From NCBI GenBank assembly GCA_027451345.1, contig DAIDJO010000108.1:1-64000 (forward strand): a DNA stretch of 64,000 nt, in the 5' to 3' direction. Source of the stretch: Solirubrobacterales bacterium. Lineage in GTDB: Bacteria > Actinomycetota > Thermoleophilia > Solirubrobacterales > Solirubrobacteraceae. Made by a program: the position numbers and the translations under genes. Shown here piece by piece: positions 60,774 to 64,000 of this stretch. How positions within the stretch are numbered: the stretch's first letter is position 1; the number at the start of each line of letters is the position of its first letter. The notes below the pieces were generated by a model. It worked only from the letters and a program-made list of their open reading frames with translations. It ran no database searches and was not told where the DNA came from.

Positions 60774-61057
60774 GCCGATCGGTGCTGACGGCGCTGCGCA
60801 GGTGGTGGATGACGCCGCCCCGGAGCGGGATCCAGGTGATCATCTGCCCGTGGGAGTACCGCCACCTGCGCGCCTCGGCCCGGGCGCACATCGGCGTGGG
60901 CGTCGTCCTGCTCGCGCTCGCGCTGGCCGTGTTGACCTTCGGCGGCTCGGACTGGCGCGCGTACGCCTGGACGCTCGTGTTCGTCGTGTTCAGCGCCGGC
61001 CATCTCGCGCTCGGCTACTGGGAGCTCACGCTCGCCGACGCCGTTGAGGGCGGCTGA
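60770..61057 (+). CDS. Small two-helix membrane protein coupled to ppsA
   Basis: 95 residues from a GTG that overlaps the ppsA stop (GTGA). After a basic, cytoplasmic segment (RRWWMTPPRSGIQVIICPWEYRHLRASARAH) two hydrophobic helices follow (about 43-62 and 69-88: VGVVLLALALAVLTFGG and AWTLVFVVFSAGHLALGYW). No homologue comes to mind. The overlap suggests a role linked to the PEP synthase or simply co-expression. Confidence 0.7.
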   Translation: MSRSVLTALRRWWMTPPRSGIQVIICPWEYRHLRASARAHIGVGVVLLALALAVLTFGGSDWRAYAWTLVFVVFSAGHLALGYWELTLADAVEGG

Positions 61058-61082
61058 GCCGTCCGCGCCGGTCGGGACCGCC

Positions 61083-62771
61083 TCAGATCGGCTCGGGGTG
61101 CATCTCGATCGCCCCGCAGGGGCACTCCTGCGCGCACAGCCCGCAGCCCTTGCAGAAGTCGAGATCGAAGGCGTACGCGTAGGCGCCGGGTGGTGTCAGC
61201 TTCACCACCGCGTTGTCCGGGCAGACGCCGTAACAGTTGTCGCAGGCCAGGCAGTTGCCGCAGGAGAGGCAGCGCCGCGCCTCGAACAGCGCGGTTGACT
61301 CGTCGAGCCCGAGGACCACCTCGTCGAAGGTGGTGCAGCGGCGGACCGCGTCGAGCTGGTCGCGGACGGTCCGCGGGGCGTCCGAGTAGTACCACGGGTT
61401 GAGGCGCTCGAACGGCACCTCGGTGAGCGACGGCTGCGGGCCGACGCCGGTCTCGCTCGCGCTGTCGTTGAGCTCCACGGGCGCCTCGGTCTCGATGCCG
61501 CGCAGCCACCGATCGATGCCGTGTGCCGCCCGTCGCCCGTGACCGATGCCGACCGTCACGGTGCGCTGCGCCGGGACCATGTCGCCCCCGGCGAAGAGAC
61601 CTGGATGGCCGGTCATCAGGTTGGCGTCGACGGTGACGGCGTGGTCGCGCCGCTCGATCCCCGGCACGCCGTCGAGCAGGCTGAGGTCCGAGACCTGGCC
61701 GGTGGCGAGCACGACGGCGTCGGCCTCGAGCTCCTCGAACCGGCCGGTGGGCTGCGGGTAACCGTGCTCGTCGAGCTCCATGCGCTCGATCGTCAGCGTG
61801 CCCGCGTCGGCGTGGGCGATCGTGCTCAGCCAACGGACCTGGACGCCCTCCTCGAGCGCCTCCTGCAGCTCGGATTCGTGCGCCGGCATGTGGTCGCGCG
61901 TGCGCCGGTAGACGATCACGGCCTCGTCGGCGCCGAGGCGCTTGGCGGTCCGCGCGGCGTCCATCGCGGTGTTGCCGCCGCCGTAGACCGCCACCCGCCG
62001 GCCCAGCAGCGGCGGGCCGGCGGACCCATCCTCGACATCGCGCAGAAGCGCGATCGCGTCGAGGATCTTCGCCGCGGACCCGGCCGGGACGTAGGTGCGC
62101 TGCGGCAGCTGGGCGCCGACGGCGAGGAAGACGGCGTCGAACCCGCCGTCGAGCTGCTCGGCGACGACGTCACCGACGTGATGGCCGAGCTCGAAGACGA
62201 CCCCGAGGTCGGCGATGCGCTGCACCTCCGCGTCGAGCACCTCGCGCGGCAGGCGGTACTTGGGGATGCCGTACCGCATCATCCCCCCGGCCGCGGGGGC
62301 CATGTCCCGCACGGTCACGTGATGGCCGAGCAGCGCGAGATGGTAGGCGGCCGAGAGCCCGGAGGGACCGGCGCCGACGACGAGCACGCGCCGTCCGCTC
62401 GGGGGCATCGCCCGCACGGTCCAGCCGTGGGCGATCGCCTGGTCGCCGAGGAAGCGCTCGACCGAGTTGATGCCGACCGCGTCGTCGAGCTGGCCGCGGT
62501 TGCAGGCCGTCTCGCACGGGTGGTAGCAGACCCGCCCGCAGACGGCCGGGAACGGGTTGCGCTCCATGATCTTGCGCCAGGCCGCCTCGTAGCCGCCCTC
62601 CTCGGCGTGGTAGAGCCACTGCTGGACGTCCTCGGCGGCGGGGCAGCCCGCCCCGCACGGAGCGGTGAGGCGAACGTACTCGGGCCGCTCGCTGCGCCAC
62701 GAGCCGGTGTGGTTCGCGCGGCTCGAGCCGACGTCGAGGGTGATCGCGAACGGCGTCGGCAGCGCGCTCAT
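61083..62771 (-). CDS. GltD-like flavoprotein with C-terminal 2x[4Fe-4S] ferredoxin, partner of the 2-oxoacid:ferredoxin oxidoreductase
   Basis: 562 residues from the ATG at 62771, which overlaps the beta-subunit stop by four bases. Residues about 37-80 have the GltD-type Fe-S cysteines (CGAGCPAAE, CGRVCYHPCETACNRG). The FAD motif VVGAGPSGLSAAYHLALLG is near 130, the NADPH motif VYGGGNTAMDAART near 265, and GLFAGGDMVPAQRTVTVGIGHGRRAAHGID near 390. The end (about 490-555) carries CLSCGNCLACDNCYGVCP and CKGCGLCAQECP, a dicluster ferredoxin. It probably passes electrons between ferredoxin or Por and NAD(P)H. The frame is open further upstream, but that is in the beta-subunit gene. Confidence 0.92.
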   Translation of the reverse strand: MSALPTPFAITLDVGSSRANHTGSWRSERPEYVRLTAPCGAGCPAAEDVQQWLYHAEEGGYEAAWRKIMERNPFPAVCGRVCYHPCETACNRGQLDDAVGINSVERFLGDQAIAHGWTVRAMPPSGRRVLVVGAGPSGLSAAYHLALLGHHVTVRDMAPAAGGMMRYGIPKYRLPREVLDAEVQRIADLGVVFELGHHVGDVVAEQLDGGFDAVFLAVGAQLPQRTYVPAGSAAKILDAIALLRDVEDGSAGPPLLGRRVAVYGGGNTAMDAARTAKRLGADEAVIVYRRTRDHMPAHESELQEALEEGVQVRWLSTIAHADAGTLTIERMELDEHGYPQPTGRFEELEADAVVLATGQVSDLSLLDGVPGIERRDHAVTVDANLMTGHPGLFAGGDMVPAQRTVTVGIGHGRRAAHGIDRWLRGIETEAPVELNDSASETGVGPQPSLTEVPFERLNPWYYSDAPRTVRDQLDAVRRCTTFDEVVLGLDESTALFEARRCLSCGNCLACDNCYGVCPDNAVVKLTPPGAYAYAFDLDFCKGCGLCAQECPCGAIEMHPEPI

Positions 62772-63802
62772 GAGCCGCCCTCCTCGTGGAGATCGAGCGG
62801 GTGCTGACCCGCCTCGCCGACGAGCCCGAAGCGCTCGATGTTGCGGTCCGCCCGCGCCTGGATGCGCGCGATCGTCGCGTCGTCGCGGACCGGCGTGAAC
62901 AGGTGCCGGAAGCGCGTCTGGAGCTTCAGGTACTCCTCGACCGGCGTGCGATGGCGGATCCGTGTCACCGCCGTCACCTCGCCGTCGCCGCCCTCCCAGA
63001 CCGGGAAGATCCCGGTCTCGACGGCGAGGCGCGCCACGCGGATCGCGTCGCCCGACGCGGTGCCCCAGCCGAGCGGGCAGGTGACGAGCACGTGCAGGTA
63101 ACGGGCCCCGCGGATCTGCATCGCCCGCTCCACCTTCGCCTCGAGGTCCCGCAGGTCGGCGATCGTCGCGGTCGCCACGTACGGAATCTCGTGGGCGAGG
63201 GCGATCAGCGGGGCGTTCTTGCCCTGGCCCCACGGCGCCCCGGGCGCCTCACCCACCGCCTGCGTCGTCGCCGTCCGGGCCGACGGCGGCGTGGCCGCCG
63301 AGCGCTGCACGCCGGTGTTCATGTACGCCTCGTTGTCGTAGCAGATGAAGAGCACGTCGTCGCCGCGCTCGAACATCCCCGACAGGCACGCGAAGCCGAT
63401 GTCCACCGTGCCACCGTCCCCGCCCTGGCCGATCACCCGTGTCCGCGTGTTGCCCTTGGCGCGCAGCGCGGCGGCGATCCCGGTGGAGACGGCCGCCGCG
63501 TTGCCGAAGAGCGAGTGGATCCACGGCAGCTGCCAGGAGCTCTCCGGATACGGGGTCGAGAACACCTCGAGGCAGCCGGTCGCGTTCGCGGCGATCAGCT
63601 CGCCGCCGGTCGCGCGCATCGCCGCGTCGAGCGCGTAGCGGGCGCCGAGCGCCTCGCCGCACCCCTGGCAGGCGCGGTGGCCGCAGGTGATCGCGTTGGC
63701 CCGCCCGGGGGCGGCCTGCTCGGAGCGCTCGGACGGCTCCACGAGGCGGTTGCCGGCGGCGAAGCTGCCGGTCTGGAAGTACTTCAGTCGCGTGGCGGTC
63801 AT
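62768..63802 (-). CDS. porB: 2-oxoacid (pyruvate):ferredoxin oxidoreductase beta subunit
   Basis: A 344-residue thiamine-diphosphate subunit. CGHRACQGCGEALGARY (about 41-57) gives Fe-S or structural cysteines. VIGQGGDGGTVDIGFACLSGMFERGDDVLFICYDNEAYMNTGVQRS (about 123-168) is the TPP-binding region with GDGG and NxEAYxNTG. TPPSARTATTQAVG follows. Pyruvate is the likely substrate from these motifs, though 2-oxoglutarate or indolepyruvate relatives are similar. It lies between a partial alpha subunit (24-base gap) and the flavoprotein (4-base overlap). Confidence 0.93.
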   Translation of the reverse strand: MTATRLKYFQTGSFAAGNRLVEPSERSEQAAPGRANAITCGHRACQGCGEALGARYALDAAMRATGGELIAANATGCLEVFSTPYPESSWQLPWIHSLFGNAAAVSTGIAAALRAKGNTRTRVIGQGGDGGTVDIGFACLSGMFERGDDVLFICYDNEAYMNTGVQRSAATPPSARTATTQAVGEAPGAPWGQGKNAPLIALAHEIPYVATATIADLRDLEAKVERAMQIRGARYLHVLVTCPLGWGTASGDAIRVARLAVETGIFPVWEGGDGEVTAVTRIRHRTPVEEYLKLQTRFRHLFTPVRDDATIARIQARADRNIERFGLVGEAGQHPLDLHEEGGS

Positions 63803-63826
63803 CTCGAGCGCTCCCGTCCACCGGCC

Positions 63827-64000
63827 TCAGGTGAGCCCGGCGGCGCCGACGGTCCCCACGTCGCGCAGCATGTTCTCGGCGTGCGGGCCGGAGCGGCGGC
63901 CGCCGCGCATCCGGCCGATCTCCGCGTCGACCAGCGCCTCTTCGAGGTCGAGGAACGTCGTGTCGGGCAGCGTGCCGGCCAGGCCGCGCTCGCACAGGCT
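63827..64000 (-). CDS. porA: 2-oxoacid:ferredoxin oxidoreductase alpha subunit, C-terminal 57 residues (runs off the window)
   Basis: The minus strand, read in the frame that stops at TGA 63829-63827, is open to the window edge (57 residues plus stop), with no start codon visible. It reads SLCERGLAGTLPDTTFLDLE, then EALVDAEIGRMRGGRRSGPH. The short acidic tail before the beta gene fits the C-terminus of PorA-type alpha subunits. The call rests mainly on its place directly upstream of porB in the same direction. Confidence 0.75.
   Translation of the reverse strand, partial: SLCERGLAGTLPDTTFLDLEEALVDAEIGRMRGGRRSGPHAENMLRDVGTVGAAGLT

Overview
The window is about 70% GC, with many GTG starts, tightly overlapping ATGA/GTGA gene junctions, an F420-type luciferase-like oxidoreductase, BldC-like, AraC, GntR and Crp regulators, and many exported beta-rich proteins of low similarity. 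This suggests a chromosomal segment of a high-GC actinobacterium, most likely of the Thermoleophilia/Solirubrobacterales type. That placement is inferred from gene style; no rRNA is present. I see no phage, IS element or CRISPR array. Two tRNAs (Phe, Asp) are present.

Layout. 0-16 kb: the start of a UDP-sulfoquinovose synthase gene, an aldo/keto reductase, Hsp20, two distant acetate-transporter (GPR1/FUN34/YaaH) paralogues, an MFS carrier with a GH15 glycosidase, an SDR, a ClC channel with CBS and TrkA-C tails, TetR and Crp/Fnr regulators, HAD phosphatase, AraC+VOC pair, and a stand-alone LigD polymerase. 15-17 kb: release factor RF3 and tRNA-Phe. 17-24 kb: a tight five-gene operon (LLM oxidoreductase, divergent EPSP-synthase-like protein, CoA ligase, acyl-CoA dehydrogenase, FadH-type dienoyl-CoA reductase). 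This is the most interesting locus. It looks like a route that activates and reduces a shikimate-like ring acid, reminiscent of cyclohexanecarboxyl-CoA formation.

24-44 kb: an MrfA-like helicase, HAD phosphatase, a BldC-like HTH gene divergent from a membrane protein with which it shares an FWGGE motif, a large Ig-like exported protein, a tatA-dprA-comF run, several exported proteins of unknown function, an amidase, tRNA-Asp, and a small GntR regulator coupled to a membrane-anchored beta-propeller behind a 25-bp palindrome.

44-55 kb: a Gfo/Idh oxidoreductase and the histidine-utilisation locus. Glutamate dehydrogenase and HutU form one coupled pair. An M20 amidohydrolase, HutH, HutI and HutF form a second overlapping operon. 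A divergent exported DUF11/PASTA-like protein sits between them. Together they would take histidine to formylglutamate, glutamate and 2-oxoglutarate.

55-64 kb: a CBS protein with an FAD oxidoreductase, then a central-carbon node: phosphofructokinase, PEP synthase with a small coupled membrane protein, and the end of a pyruvate/2-oxoacid:ferredoxin oxidoreductase operon (alpha subunit partial, beta subunit, GltD-like flavoprotein with ferredoxin tail). Most convergent gene pairs are separated by near-perfect GC-rich hairpins that probably end transcription from both sides.
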